A stretch of 64,000 nucleotides of DNA from Eutypa lata (lineage: Eukaryota > Ascomycota > Sordariomycetes > Xylariales > Diatrypaceae), in NCBI GenBank assembly GCA_022661535.1, contig JAKULF010000004.1:310001-374000 (forward strand), written 5' to 3'. The notes below the pieces were generated by a model, which searched no databases, was not told the origin of the DNA, and saw nothing but the letters and a program-made list of their open reading frames with translations. A program made the position numbers and the translations under genes. How positions within the stretch are numbered: position 1 is the first letter of the stretch; the number at the start of each line of letters is the position of its first letter. This document shows positions 12,557-23,578 of the stretch, one piece after another.

Positions 12557-13264
12557 ATGTCCCCATCTCCCAGAAGCCTGTCTATCGTTGCCAAGATGAG
12601 CAGACTTACAGCATACTACGATTGGGTTAAGATCATCCTTGAAAGCCTGAGTGGATCTCGGCCAAACAATGTCGAGACCCTTCGATTTAGACAGGACCTT
12701 GTTCCACTACCCCTTTATAGTATCGAACAGGTGAATGGGATGCTAAACTTTTACCGGAACAGGCTCAATCAAATTGAGAGCACCAATGTGGCCCCTAGGC
12801 GAAAGCTTCACCATCATCGACTTTGCCAGGAGACTGCTAGAGCCTTTAAAGCTGTTTATAAAAAAGAACCATGTGACGTGGGAATCGAGCATTTCACAAC
12901 GGCATTACATCATGTCCAAGCCGCCTTAGAATCGACGATTAAGCTCAGAGACCACGACGATTCGATTCCTATCAGCCAATCTGAACTGTTCCTTGCTGCC
13001 GATGATCTCCAGGCCCAGAGATACTGGTTCCGGTTCAAGCTAGACAGTCTATGGCCCTGTCTCTTACTGTTAGTCCACCTATTCAAGTTGATGCTTCCCG
13101 ACTACTACGAATTCTGGGAAGAAGCCGAAGAGAGTCTTTGGATCAAGGATTGGCACTCCCAATTCATATGCGATTCTATGAAATCCCAGGACAACGGACT
13201 ACCGGAACATCCGAGAAGGAGTGACGTTCTGTGGAATACTTCTCCAAATGGGCAGGCAAAATGA
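12557..13264 (+). CDS. Hypothetical protein, helical, no recognised domain
   Basis: A 235-residue uninterrupted frame. The true start may be the second methionine, 13 codons in (MSRLTAYYDWVKIIL). The sequence is predominantly helical and polar, with Trp and Tyr spread through it. It has one possible hydrophobic segment (LWPCLLLLVHLFKLML) around residues 168-183, followed by DYYEFWEEAEESLW. I recognise no family. Composition looks like real protein rather than a shadow frame, and the opposite strand has no competing frame of similar length here. A missing upstream exon is possible because the leader region was not resolved. The hydrophobic helix suggests a membrane-associated or buried core segment, which is inference. 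Confidence 0.45.
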   Translation: MSPSPRSLSIVAKMSRLTAYYDWVKIILESLSGSRPNNVETLRFRQDLVPLPLYSIEQVNGMLNFYRNRLNQIESTNVAPRRKLHHHRLCQETARAFKAVYKKEPCDVGIEHFTTALHHVQAALESTIKLRDHDDSIPISQSELFLAADDLQAQRYWFRFKLDSLWPCLLLLVHLFKLMLPDYYEFWEEAEESLWIKDWHSQFICDSMKSQDNGLPEHPRRSDVLWNTSPNGQAK

Positions 13265-14715
13265 CTAAAGTCAAGTGGCATGAGCCTGTAGAAGAAACAG
13301 CATGTAAGAGAATACTCTAATGATGGGATTTCATCTCAAACCTTACTGACGGCTTAGTGGTTGAAACGCTCTGTGGAAACTCGGGAAATGTCCATGAAGG
13401 CGGGAACATATTGAGCGACGAGAGAGAGGCAATACCTAAGCATAAAGTGATGGTGGTAGTCAAAAACGTAGTGTATGTGTAGGGAGGCTCAAACACGAAC
13501 AAAGAAACCGTTAAACCCGTGCATTATTCCCACAAGTTAATGACTAGACCCCCTAATGCATGTCTGTAAAGTTCGACCACTGAAGCGATAATGTGAGTGT
13601 CCCTAGGTGCAGAAGTGTGTTAGTAAGATGACCAGTTCTGCAAAACCAAGCCACAGTTCTAAAGACTCTTCTATAGCCCCATAACCGTATTGTATATTAG
13701 AGTGTAGTAAGACATACCTACAGCTAAGACGTTGGGTGGCGTCCGTAAGTCATACTCAGTAGGCCGCTTCGGGCAAAGCTGATGATTCAGACTGCTGCAT
13801 TACCTGGATTACGTGCAGCAATTCTGCGTTAAGACTGCACCCATGATTTGGCGAACCAACTAGTTCCATCAGACTGATGTGTCTGTCTCGAAGATGAACC
13901 ATGGCGTATGACTAGACTTCAACAACGCTTTTTTCTTTCTTTTTGCAACTAGAGAGGTTTATGAAGAATTCCCTGTTTCGAGGGTTTGGACTATCTTATA
14001 TACCGCCTCTATGCATGTTGGATATGCCAAGGGAGGTGCTCGTCCTAAAAGTTCTAGTAGTGGAATGACGCACGAGCAGCCAGGCAGCCTACATACATAA
14101 TGGGTACTTACATAAGTATGTAGGTAATTAAAAAGCATATCTGCAATACCGATCCTATAAGTTACAAGTCAGTTTCTTGTGCATCCGAGAGTATAATTAG
14201 ACACACTTGATCACAAATGCGACTAATAACCAACTACCTAGGCACATAATGGAGTGCTCCTACGTAAGAGCCTCATGCAAGGAGACAAAAGGAGATAGAA
14301 AGGAGGTGGGTCGTAGTTAGAAGAAAGGTGCTTGGAGAGATGCTTCATTAATTAAATTAAATCGATGGGTTAACTATTTTAAGCATTCACCCCGCATCCC
14401 GATTGCGTTTATCCACAACACTGGGATTAGCGGGGATTAGTCTAAAGTCCAACTAGCTCCATTGCCCCATTTAACTAAAAACAAACTTTAGAGGCCCTGA
14501 ATTAGTTTTAGTGGTCAAGACTCAACATCCAGGGCATCCTCCTCTATCACTTACATCAACTCTCTCCGTAACGCAGCACGCGGGATCCCCTCAACCCTAC
14601 CTGGTGAGTTAATAAAACAATCAGATCAGGAAAGTGGGTTCTGTTATTTGTTCTCGGAACATTCGGGATTGGAGATTAGATACCTACCATACCATATAGG
14701 CAAAATACACTCAAA
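13265..14715. other. Intergenic, nothing recognised
   Basis: AT-rich. It includes the presumed promoter of the AIM11 gene at its right end. No RNA gene, repeat or coding frame could be supported. Confidence 0.5.
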
Positions 14716-15318
14716 ATGTGGTCTTTCGGTACGACCATGACTATAGCCCACGACAAGGACAAGCTGGACAAGAAAGAGGTGGCCTCTTCTTCATCTCAAC
14801 TGCTTACGGTACAATCGCCTTCTGAGGTGAAAATCACTGTTACGCAATCAGACCCAACGCCGAACCCATACACCCAACCGTCTATATTTTCGCAGCGATC
14901 AATGAAGCAACTAGGTCTGTTCTTTGCCGGAGCAGGTTTTCTCTCTCTGTCTACTCTAATCACAAGACGGTCCATTACGAGGAAGCGAATAGCAACAATA
15001 CCGAGCTTCTTCTACCCAAGCAACCGACCCGTCAACACCATGAGCTCCGATAGTTCCTTGATAGCACTCGAAGCACTCAACCTAGCTACCTTGAATGTCC
15101 TGGGCTTCGGCGTCATGTGTACAGGAGGCTTAGCCTGGGCATTCGATATCTCCTCGATCGATGATTTGCGGAAGAAGGCTCGGGGCCACATTGGTCCAAA
15201 CGGCGGTTACACAGACGAGGAAGCAGAACGAGAGGTCGAGGAATGGGTCGCCAAAGTGCTCGGAAGGAAGGAGGAGAAAGAACAAGAGGCTGGCTCGCCG
15301 CCCAAGAAAGATGCATAA
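14716..15318 (+). CDS. AIM11: AIM11-type mitochondrial membrane protein
   Basis: A single 200-residue frame of the AIM11 family (altered inheritance of mitochondria 11), which is thought to be mitochondrial and has no known enzymatic role. A polar N-terminus of about 60 residues leads to SMKQLGLFFAGAGFLSLSTL (first membrane helix), then RRSITRKR, and a linker. A second hydrophobic stretch (ALNLATLNVLGFGVMCTGGLAWAF) comes next, and then the family ending DISSIDDLRKKARGHIG. The tail is acidic and basic in alternation (EEWVAKVLGRKEEKEQE). Two helices with this spacing and the FDISSIDDLR ending are what I recognise. The first ATG after the upstream stop is used as start. Confidence 0.85.
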   Translation: MWSFGTTMTIAHDKDKLDKKEVASSSSQLLTVQSPSEVKITVTQSDPTPNPYTQPSIFSQRSMKQLGLFFAGAGFLSLSTLITRRSITRKRIATIPSFFYPSNRPVNTMSSDSSLIALEALNLATLNVLGFGVMCTGGLAWAFDISSIDDLRKKARGHIGPNGGYTDEEAEREVEEWVAKVLGRKEEKEQEAGSPPKKDA

Positions 15319-16120
15319 TAGACACACAACTACAGCATACGTTAAGAGAAAAAAAAACATCGTGGTATAGAACAGTCTCAGTTCATCCATCATATACATC
15401 AGGACCACTGAGCGCCAATGCAGATGACCTGCATTGAGCATCGGCCTTTCTAGCCATCCGACTACCACTCGGTATGGGCTGCCCTTGCATCCCCCCCTCA
15501 TCAAATATTAGACGGCGAAGTGCAACATAAGACATCAGCCATCAGCCTTAGATTGGTTCGGTTTAGAGAGACCTACACCCCCGCAAAGCCACCCAGGCAG
15601 CCCAGCGTCGTAGCCGCCATTCGTAATAGATACCCCTGCTTCATGATCGGGTAAACTCGCACTGTGGGAAGTCTCGTACCGATCTAGCACCATGAAGTAT
15701 CGGGCCTAGATCAAGAAAATTCACTACTCTCCTATTTGCACATCCGGGTTGCTCTACATGCTTAGACACATGATATCTCACAATGTTCGTTGATTGGAAG
15801 TAGTTGTCGATCCCGAGCCTTTCGATTAGTCTTGACATGTTAGTCTACCCCTTTCTGTACCTCAAGCAGTAATGTTCACTGAAGCAACGGCTGCGGTTAG
15901 GTCACACCTCGGCTTTCATCAAATCCTCCCACATTTTGCTTTTTCCTTCGGCATTAGTGTAGATGTGAGCTCTAGAAGGAGAACTCCTGTTTGAGGACCC
16001 TATATATATGTGGTCAATATGTCGTAAATAGTATGCCTACGTATACCCCAATGGTTCTGAAGCCTACCCTTGAGTTCAAGCTTATTAACACACTATCACG
16101 GACCTTGAAAAGTCCCGGAC
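15319..16120. other. Intergenic, nothing recognised
   Basis: 3' flank of AIM11 and leader of the next gene. Short open frames only, with no domain. Confidence 0.5.
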
Positions 16121-17533
16121 ATGGCCGTCATTCACTTGCCTTACCATATATGGGTGAAAGATTACCATTGGACACCTAAAAAAGTACGAGTCCAATCTCC
16201 CATCCTGAACCTCCAGAGAGCCGGCTCACCTCCTGTCTTCCGACCTACAGAAGGCAATAATAAGAACGAGCCGAGGGTTGCTCCAACAAAGGAAGATCTC
16301 AGTGATGGCATATGCGAGACAGAGTACCTAGCCGAAGCTCACGGGATTTTCATCCCGAACGAGCCACCACACCGTCACATCCCATTATGGGTCACCTTCC
16401 AGCAAACTAGTTGTGCAATAGATGGAGAGACTTCGTTTGTCGACTTGAGGTCTAATGTCTGTCGAAGCGCCTCCATTTCTAGGATCTGCTGGGTACCTAG
16501 CTATAGGTCTCAGGATGGCAGATTATACACTGTCCTCGGGGGCACCCGCGTAACGCAGCTTGGGAAGAAGAGGACTCGGAATACCATGGTATGCGTCCAG
16601 AAAGAGGCGCTTCCACAAAGAGCTAGCTTCACCTGGATCTGTGCCGAGAAACTATCGTGTCTGGACCCGTTGGATAATCTGGAAAAACGGCGACTGTTTG
16701 ACATGCACCAGAACATAATCCTAACGAATCACAAACCTTTATCGGAGATCCAAAGGATCGTGTTCACGATCGCAAAATCCCCGGGAAGTTTGGATAACGG
16801 AAGGCGTGCCTTTACTTCACTGCTAGACCAGGATCCCGAGGTGTACCTGTCCGACGGCAGTGACGGCGAAGACCTCCTGGAGGTAGAAGATTGGTATGAT
16901 GAAGATAACTCAGAGCAGGAAGTTGTTTACCCAGCCAGAATGTCGGTGCGGCGAGAAGTAGTAAGTGACCCGTGTTTCTGTTGCTTATCCCCTTGACACT
17001 GATTAGTTCAATCGTAGCAGAGTGACATATGCAGAACCTGCAACTATCCGGGTCTACACCCCACTCGTCTAGACCCGTTCCCCAAGCATTATCATGGGGA
17101 GGACCGCGATTGTGCCCTCGGACATTATCACGAAAACCACTGCGTAAGAGCAGCACACTCGCCGCAGGAATGTGTCATTCCATTAGACGAGAACCATTTT
17201 CACTGCTCCTCCCTACAGCACTCCCTACAGCGCAATGATGATTCTCACGTGAGCTACGATACTCCACTGCCACCACCAACACCACTAGACTCGTTCGAAG
17301 TAGGAGATGATGACCCTATGCCGGTCGAATCACCGCCCCGGTATAACTCAGGGCTAATAAGCCCACCGCCGTCACCGCCATTGTCGGACGTCGCTCTCGA
17401 CCTAGATATATACATGGTGCTTGATTCGACTTCACCAGAACTCGACTTTGAGCCCATGACCCGCGACGATTTTGCCTGGGTTCCGCACTTCGACCAGATG
17501 CTGTCTCCCGGGCCTCCAGAATTCGTATTCTAA
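16121..17533 (+). CDS. Cys/His-rich protein with Pro/Asp-rich tail, unknown function
   Basis: Exons 16121-16960 and 17018-17533 join in frame to give 451 residues. The N-terminal half (MAVIHLPYHIWVKDYHW onward) shows no known domain. Residues around 225-245 resemble a helix with KRRLFDMHQNIILTNHKPL. An acidic stretch with DGSDGEDLLEVEDWYDEDN precedes the splice. The second exon opens with a dense cluster of possible metal ligands (CRTC, KHYHGEDRDCALGHYHENHC, then HFHC), which looks like an undescribed zinc-binding module. The tail is rich in Pro and Asp (PLPPPTPLDSFEVGDDDP) and ends DQMLSPGPPEFVF, like an acidic activation region. The acceptor is a TAGCAG tandem, so one Gln is optionally included. 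Function is unknown; a nuclear or signalling role is inference. Confidence 0.66.
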
Positions 17534-18941
17534 TCCTGCATCGTTGGGGAACATACCTGACATTTGTTTCTCATCGTTGACTGGTTATGTGGTGTATGGA
17601 ATTTAGTGGGGGGCTCATCTGCGTTGGCTGGCGTTCAAAAACTCTCTGTTTTCACTTCATCATTGCGTTACATCACATCGGCGGTAGCGAATCGCGTTAG
17701 CCTTGCCCTCACTTGAGAAAATGTACGGTTGGGCTACTTTGAAACCCTTTTCCCTTCTGCGCTTGTGGTTTTGACGCTCAGTTTGGGAGGTTCATATAAC
17801 GTTCCGCAGTTCGCTTTTGACCCTGTACTATCTATCTATGGTTCTTGCTATTATCGAGGTTTGGGCTAACTGCTTGGGAAACAAGACCTTCTCTTCGGTC
17901 ATAGATGGTGTTCTAGCGCTGCTTTCGCGGTTCTGTTGGCGGTTCCCGTGTCTTTTAGAGTCTTTGGCTTTTGGTTTTTGGTTTTTTGGTTGGTTTAGGC
18001 AAGGATGGCTTCTCGTGTTTCGTTGGCGGATCTCTTAATATTCTTGACCTAACTTACCTATGGAGTTTGCATGTCATGTGTTGATGTAATGTGGTTGGGA
18101 TACTGACTGGAAGAGATGAGAAGAGATGAGATGTGATGCGATGGTTTCACTAGGCTTCTATTTTCCCTTGCGACATAACTACACCACCCTACCTACGCTG
18201 TCTTCCCAGCTGGCAGGTTAAATTTCGTCCTCTTATGCTTCTTTCGGAGAACACCAAACACGTGGTTTTCAAATCTGCTGGCAGAGCTCCAGTCTATCTA
18301 TTTACTAAAGGCGGGATATGCATAATACCTATGTAATATACGACTGCTAGCGGTTATTGTTCATGCTTAATCTAGAAAGACAAACCCCTCTCACCATTTC
18401 AATAACTTACGATCTTATTATTAGCGCAGAATCAGTTTCTCTCTAAGTATTACGATTGTGTCTTCAATGAAGCCTAGCTACATATGTACTTACCGCAATT
18501 GCTCCATACCTAACCCACCTCCTTTTCATATACTTGAGGACGTGATATTCCTTGGCCTATTAACTTCTGCTTGAGACTAAAAAATCGTAAGTAGTCACGA
18601 ATGGTTTACCCGCGTATTGTACTGTAACATGGAGTATCTATCTATCTTGTCTGTTTGCGGCACAGATATCTCACCACACTATGTAGACTACAGTGAGCCG
18701 TTTTAAGCCGAGAAGAAGCCACACTCGACTATGCTCTATGCAGCCCTGCCCCGCCCGGCGGTCCGGTCCAACGACCCACTTAACACCACAAAAGCACCTA
18801 TAAAAATTTTCCACAATCCACCCCCTCCCGTCCTCCCCCAAAATATGTGAAAGGTTCAACCCGGTATTACCGCCCCTCGTTGGTTTATAGGCTAAGATAA
18901 CAACACCGAACTTCAACAACCAATAATCCGGTGGATTCATT
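17534..18941. other. Intergenic, nothing recognised
   Basis: Pyrimidine- and GATGA-rich patches (near 18110-18140). An open frame at 17817-18038 is Trp/Phe-rich and looks like noise in the 3' flank. Confidence 0.5.
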
Positions 18942-19043
18942 GGCCGCTTGGCCCAATGGTAAGGCGTCTGACTACGATTAAAGCCCCTGGAAAGGAGCTT
19001 CCAAGTTATCAGGAGATTCTGGGTTCGAGCCCCAGGGTGGTCA
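18942..19043 (+). tRNA. tRNA-Arg(ACG) with a 30-base intron
   Basis: The 5' end GGCCGC pairs with the 3' GTGGTC, including wobble pairs, and the discriminator base is A19043. The anticodon stem TCTGA pairs with TCAGG (19009-19013). The anticodon ACG lies at 18974-18976, after C32 and T33. The intron occupies 18978-19007, just after position 37, the canonical place for eukaryotic tRNA introns. The T arm is a perfect CTGGG-TTCGAGC-CCCAG. A T5 run follows at once as a pol III stop. CGT-decoding tRNA-Arg would be read as ICG after A34 deamination by Tad2/Tad3. Confidence 0.88.
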
Positions 19044-19046
19044 ATC

Positions 19047-19051
19047 TTTTT
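19047..19051 (+). terminator. RNA polymerase III terminator
   Basis: TTTTT starting four bases after the tRNA-Arg discriminator. Confidence 0.8.
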
Positions 19052-20007
19052 GTCTTTGTATATATGTCATGTACATATTTTAATATTTTTTCCCCTCCAT
19101 TCCTAAAGCTTATTTGTATGTTCTCGATGTACTTTATTTTCTTGTCCCCCTTTTCCCTTTCTTATTAAAATACCAATTGTCAAAGTCGGGATCAAGGATG
19201 AATAGCTACCACCACCTGTAGCTCAAGAGTAGAAGGAGTGATAGGCTTTTGCAGGCAGTTACTAGATACGCACTTCATTACACAATATTAAATAAACCAA
19301 GGTCGGCTATGGCAATTGACTCTTTGAAGATTTGTTATTATTACTTGGTTTTCATTCCGAAATCTGATGAGCTACTACTACTGGTGGAAAGCGACATACG
19401 AAAAGGGCACCATCGATTGAAGCCCCCCCTCCCGGTAAAGATACTCGTTTACTGAGCATATCTGTGTCACTTGAAACCCGTACGATGCAATTTCTCTGAT
19501 GCAAGCTGCTCGGTTCCGGACTCCGCGGTCTTTAGTAATAGGCAGGAAATAGCGATCACGCATCGACATGCTGATATAGCGGGATCGTCTAGGTAGTTTC
19601 AAGCGGTGTATTGTACGTAGTCCTCGCTTGGACGTAGCAGGCATTAGCTAGGGGATCGTTATCCGATTCGGGCCAAAAAAATCAGTCATGTTTTAGTGCA
19701 ATTCCTCTAAACCAAGCAAGGCAGCTGGGCGGAAAAGCTTGTCGAGGTTTTATACCCTTTCTGCTCCTAGCCTAAGGCAACCAGCCCGGGGTAGGGTCGG
19801 GTAAGGCGGGAAACCTGGAGTTGACTCATGCATGCTAGGTAGGTAGTTACCCGGACCCGGATCAGATAAGCAAAATATCGGATCAGATAAAATGGCTTGG
19901 CAAATGGCTAGCCTATCGACGGGCGATATCGCATACAGGGGTCGTTGTCGTGATACAGGGGTTGGACATAACATAGCTACCTGGTACCCGAACTGGTCAT
20001 TATTTGC

Positions 20008-20047
20008 GTAGGTAGGTAGGTAGGTAGGTAGGTAGGTAGGTAGGTAG
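20008..20047. repeat. (GTAG)10 microsatellite
   Basis: Ten perfect GTAG units, about 180 bases upstream of the MFS start. The complementary (CTAC)n lies in the intron of the same gene. Confidence 0.95.
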
Positions 20048-20211
20048 TCTTGCTGCTCTTAAGATGACTATTTATTATCCGCCTCTTTGCTCAAACTTTC
20101 CTCCATGTTCTCTCTATTCATTAGGTTCTTGATTGTGTCCAAAGTCATCCTCTCAACCCCCTATTATTAGTAGAAGGTGCCCTTGCTAAACTTCCAACAA
20201 GGTGCCTCTAT

Positions 20212-20253
20212 ACCATGATGACCAGAAACCATGATGACCAGAAACCATGATGA
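20212..20253 (+). repeat. 16-base tandem repeat carrying ATGATG in three frames
   Basis: Unit ACCATGATGACCAGAA is present twice (20212-20227, 20228-20243), followed by ten bases of a third copy. Because 16 is not a multiple of three, each copy puts ATGATG in a different frame. Confidence 0.92.
20215..20250 (+). promoter_or_regulatory. Overlapping upstream ORF on the MFS start
   Basis: The first ATG of the tandem repeat opens an 11-codon frame ending TGA at 20248-20250. It overlaps the transporter start at 20231 in another frame. If transcribed, it should reduce initiation at the main start or force leaky scanning. This is inferred from sequence only. Confidence 0.5.
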
Positions 20254-21950
20254 GATCACACCTGCGGCTGCCACCGGTGCAGTCGACGATCTAGAAATGG
20301 CCACCATCCCACCACTACCACCACCTGATGCCGCTTTCGCCACCGCTCCCGCAGCAGCGACCACAAAACAACACGACCCTCTCCTCGTGACCTTCAACCA
20401 CCCCCACGACCCAGAGAACCCCCTAGACTGGCGCACGGGGAAGAAATGGGCCGTAACGGACGTCCTCTCAGCCACCGGCTTCAACCGGATCATGGTATCG
20501 ACGATCATGGCGCCGGCCCTGACGACCATCGCAGCCGAGCTGCACATGAACGCGGCCGAGTCCGCCATGGCCCTGTCCATCTACCTGCTCGCGACGGCCT
20601 TCGGCCCGCTCTTCATCGGGCCCCTCTCCGAGATCTACGGCCGCGAGGTCGTCCTCCACGCCTCCGGCGTCTGGTTCCTCGTCTGGAACTTCGCCTGCGG
20701 CTTCGCGCGCACCAAGGAGGTCCTCATCGCCTCTCGCTTCCTGGCCGGGTTCGGCGCCAGCGCTATCTATGCCCTCGCTGGTGGTGTGCTGGGTGACATA
20801 TGGCGCCCGGAGCAGAGGGGCCAATCCTTGGGCGTTTATCTGCTGATTCCGTTGCTTGGGGCCGCTGTGGGTATGTGATTGATATCTCAACCCTACCTAC
20901 CTACCTACCTACCTAATACTTACACCGTAACATGAGATGGTGCATATTGTTGTTTGTAGTTAACGAACCTCGCTTACAGGTCCAATTATCGGTGGTTTCA
21001 TGGCCGCGCGCGTAGCCTGGCGCTGGCTCTTCTGGTCTACGTCCATCTTCCAAGCGGTGATGATGGTCGTCTCGTTCTTCACATTCAAGGAGACCTACGG
21101 GCCGCTAATCCTCAAGCGCCGAGCGGCGCGCCTCCGCCGCGAGACGGGCAACCAAGGCTACCACGTCTCGACGCTGGACGCGGGGAAGTCGGTCTCGTCG
21201 GTCCTGATGACGGCGCTCACGCGCCCGCTCCGCCTACTCCTCTTCCACCCCATCATCCAGGTCTCGGCCGTCATCTCAGCCTTCAACTACGGCGTCCTGT
21301 ACATCGTGCTCTCGACCTTCTCCGAGCTCTGGATCTTCCGGTACGGCCAGTCCGTTGAGATCAGCGGCCTGCACTACATCGCCTGCTCGCTCGGCGAGCT
21401 CCTCGGCTCCCAGTTCAGCGCCCACGCCATGGACTTCCTGTTCCGTCGGGGCAAGCGTCATACATCTAGACCTAGCTCTAGCAGTAATACTGGTACCGAG
21501 ACGATCAACGGCAACCAAAATAACAACAACAACAACGAAGAAGAAGCGCCCGAGAAGCGCCTCCCCCTCTCCTTCCCCGGCCTCGTCATCGCCCCCCTCG
21601 GCACGCTCTGGTACGGCTGGGCGGCGCAGCAGCGCGCGCACTGGGCCATCGTGGACGCCGGCGTCGTCGTGATGATGTTCGGTCTGCAGGTGGGCAGCAT
21701 GTCGCGCACGGCGTACGTGATCGACGTGTACCCGGAGCACGCGAGCAGCGCCATGGCGGCGCAGCAGTTCGCGCGGTCGATGACGGCGTTCCTGTTCCCG
21801 CTCTTCGCGCCCGCCATGTACGCCGCGCTGGGCTACGGCTGGGGCAACACCGCGGTGGCGCTCGCGGGCTTGGTCTTGGGCGTCCCGCCGCTGTTTTACC
21901 TGTGGAAGTGTGGGGGGAGGTTGAGGGCGAGGGCGAGGAGTAGCTATTGA
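20231..21950 (+). CDS. MFS transporter, DHA1 (drug:H+ antiporter) type
   Basis: Plasma-membrane efflux carrier of the major facilitator superfamily, predicted to export drugs or metabolites against protons. Exons 20231-20870 and 20980-21950 join in phase 1 to give 536 residues. A cytosolic N-terminus ends in the fungal DHA1 hallmark DPENPLDW, followed by about 12 hydrophobic segments. The loop 2-3 motif GPLSEIYGREVVL corresponds to motif A. RFLAGFGASAIYALAGGVLGDIW and GPIIGGFMAARVAWRW correspond to motifs B and C. The central loop (about residues 385-425) has an Asn-rich insertion. The end is basic (GGRLRARARSSY). GC content and codon bias are high, as for an expressed gene. The substrate cannot be told from sequence. 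The intron contains a CTAC microsatellite. Confidence 0.9.
20893..20915. repeat. (CTAC)n microsatellite in the MFS intron
   Basis: Five and a half CTAC units within the 20871-20979 intron. They are complementary to the GTAG tract upstream of the gene. Confidence 0.9.
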
Positions 21951-22318
21951 TTAAGTTAGGTTGGTACATAGATAGGTAGGGAGTTAGACGCTTCGTGGTG
22001 AGTGGGTATGCTTTGGACCTTTTCTTCTTGTTTTCTTGTGGTGGAGGGGAGGGGTATGGCAATTGTTTAGAACACAGGCATGGCTGGTTGTCATATCGCG
22101 TATGTAAGTTTTGAATCATAAACAATGGCGCTTATAGGAGATTTGGTTAGAGCACATAACTAGTAATACTAGTTGTCTCATGTCCAAGTTAAGCAGTTAA
22201 CGTGATTCATAGGAACAGGGTTCAGTATTCACCTAGTCATGTAGTATTATTACTATTGCCGTCATGACATCAAAGGTGAATCGAAAACATATGATAGACT
22301 TTTCCTAGGCCTATAATT
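21951..22318. other. Convergent intergenic spacer
   Basis: 3' flanks of the MFS and 2EXR genes; nothing else seen. Confidence 0.5.
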
Positions 22319-23578
22319 CTATGGAGTGCGCTCATGGTACTCCCAGTCGAAGTGTTCATCCACGCAGTGGGAATCCCAGGGTTCTTGACTATCTGGTAAA
22401 CCATACCCGGACGAACAGAACCCATGGAAGGGAATAAGCATATCCTCATTAGGCGCCCCCGGACGGCCGAACCAGATACGGCTTGGCGACCCTAATATCG
22501 AAGGGATGTCATCTACCATCATTGGCCATAGGATGATATCAACCTGTATATTCTCTCCAAAACGCCATGATGTAGCTTGTGCACCAGTACCCAACCTCTG
22601 TTCCGGCGGTGGGCGCATCTCGGTGCTGAGAGACTTGACAAACTGCGTGTCGTCTAGGTCAGACTGACGGAGCACGAGAAAGAAGGCGAATTCATATCCT
22701 AGCTGCGTATCATCGGGAATATTAGAAACGCCCGGCGTTCTCATGCTCTTAAGCGTCCTTTTTAAGAGTGGATGCGGGTTCTGCCAATTCTGTCCATCAA
22801 TGTCGCCGCCCTCAGGAGGTTTAAACCACGGCAGAAAAGCGGCCGAGTGTCGGCGTAGGGCAGCTCCGACTTTCTTGACATTCTGCACCAGCGCTACCGG
22901 GTTCCGCGGTCGTCTTGCGAGGCGCACCTGATACTGGTGCTTCCTCTTCCTGTCAACAACAGTAACAGTCAAAGTCTGCAGCGACTGTGTCGTATCGAGG
23001 ACCGCCGCAGCCATCTTCTCGAATAAAAAGTGTCCGCGCCCCACGTATTCGATGCTGACGTGTCGAAGTCCTAGACACGCACCCAAGAACAGAGCATAAT
23101 CACCGTCGTAGTTTCTAGGTCGCCTCCGTTGATAGGGATCGGGCCACTCGATGACGTCCCGGTCCAGATTGAGGCGCTGAATTTCCGGCTTGCGTATAAG
23201 GGTAGGATCACCACCCTCGCGATCGACTTGTTCGGGGACTAACCACCGCGCCGCCTCCCTATCGACCTTCGGTGAGCGGTCGTACCACTTCAGGACCTCC
23301 GCCCGTGCCTCGCGGTTGACATAGGCAACCGACGGAAGCCGCGGGCGCGGCCTGACGCGGTCTAGCTTGAGATCGTCGCACAGCCACCAATTCGGCTCGG
23401 TGGCCCAGTTCCAGGCGTCGAGGTCTTCCTTGAACCGGACTGCGATGGTGCGACGTGGTATGGCGTCCCTCCATATCTTGAGCCTCAACTCGGTAGGCAA
23501 CAGGTTAAATTGAGGGAATGTAGTAGGCAGCTCTACCTTCGGATGAGCTGACGGGAGGAATCTCCTTAACAACAGCAT
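22319..23578 (-). CDS. 2EXR-family protein
   Basis: Uninterrupted frame of 419 residues from the first ATG (MLLLRRFLPSAHPK). The opening FPQFNLLPTELRLKIWRDAI is the 2EXR motif, an F-box-like helix block found in large fungal families of unknown role. It is followed by the usual strand with RTIAVRF and, after a spacer, SVAYVNREARAEVLKWY. The rest (DPYQRRRPRNYDGDYALF, then HVSIEYVGRGHFLFEKM) matches the general plan of these proteins without further domains. 2EXR proteins are abundant and variable in Pezizomycotina. Some have been discussed as ubiquitin-ligase-like, but the function here is unknown. The gene is divergent from the ubiquitin-like/zinc-finger gene 795 bases away, so a shared promoter is possible. 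Confidence 0.76.
   Translation of the reverse strand: MLLLRRFLPSAHPKVELPTTFPQFNLLPTELRLKIWRDAIPRRTIAVRFKEDLDAWNWATEPNWWLCDDLKLDRVRPRPRLPSVAYVNREARAEVLKWYDRSPKVDREAARWLVPEQVDREGGDPTLIRKPEIQRLNLDRDVIEWPDPYQRRRPRNYDGDYALFLGACLGLRHVSIEYVGRGHFLFEKMAAAVLDTTQSLQTLTVTVVDRKRKHQYQVRLARRPRNPVALVQNVKKVGAALRRHSAAFLPWFKPPEGGDIDGQNWQNPHPLLKRTLKSMRTPGVSNIPDDTQLGYEFAFFLVLRQSDLDDTQFVKSLSTEMRPPPEQRLGTGAQATSWRFGENIQVDIILWPMMVDDIPSILGSPSRIWFGRPGAPNEDMLIPFHGFCSSGYGLPDSQEPWDSHCVDEHFDWEYHERTP

Larger units (their letters stand above)
19044..20230. other. Intergenic with GTAG repeat, MFS promoter
   Basis: No coding region is supported. It holds the (GTAG)10 microsatellite and the start-codon tandem repeat described separately. 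Confidence 0.5.

Noticed and set aside
21276..21740. Antisense frame within the MFS gene
   Set aside because: His/Arg/Ala-rich shadow of GC-biased codons.
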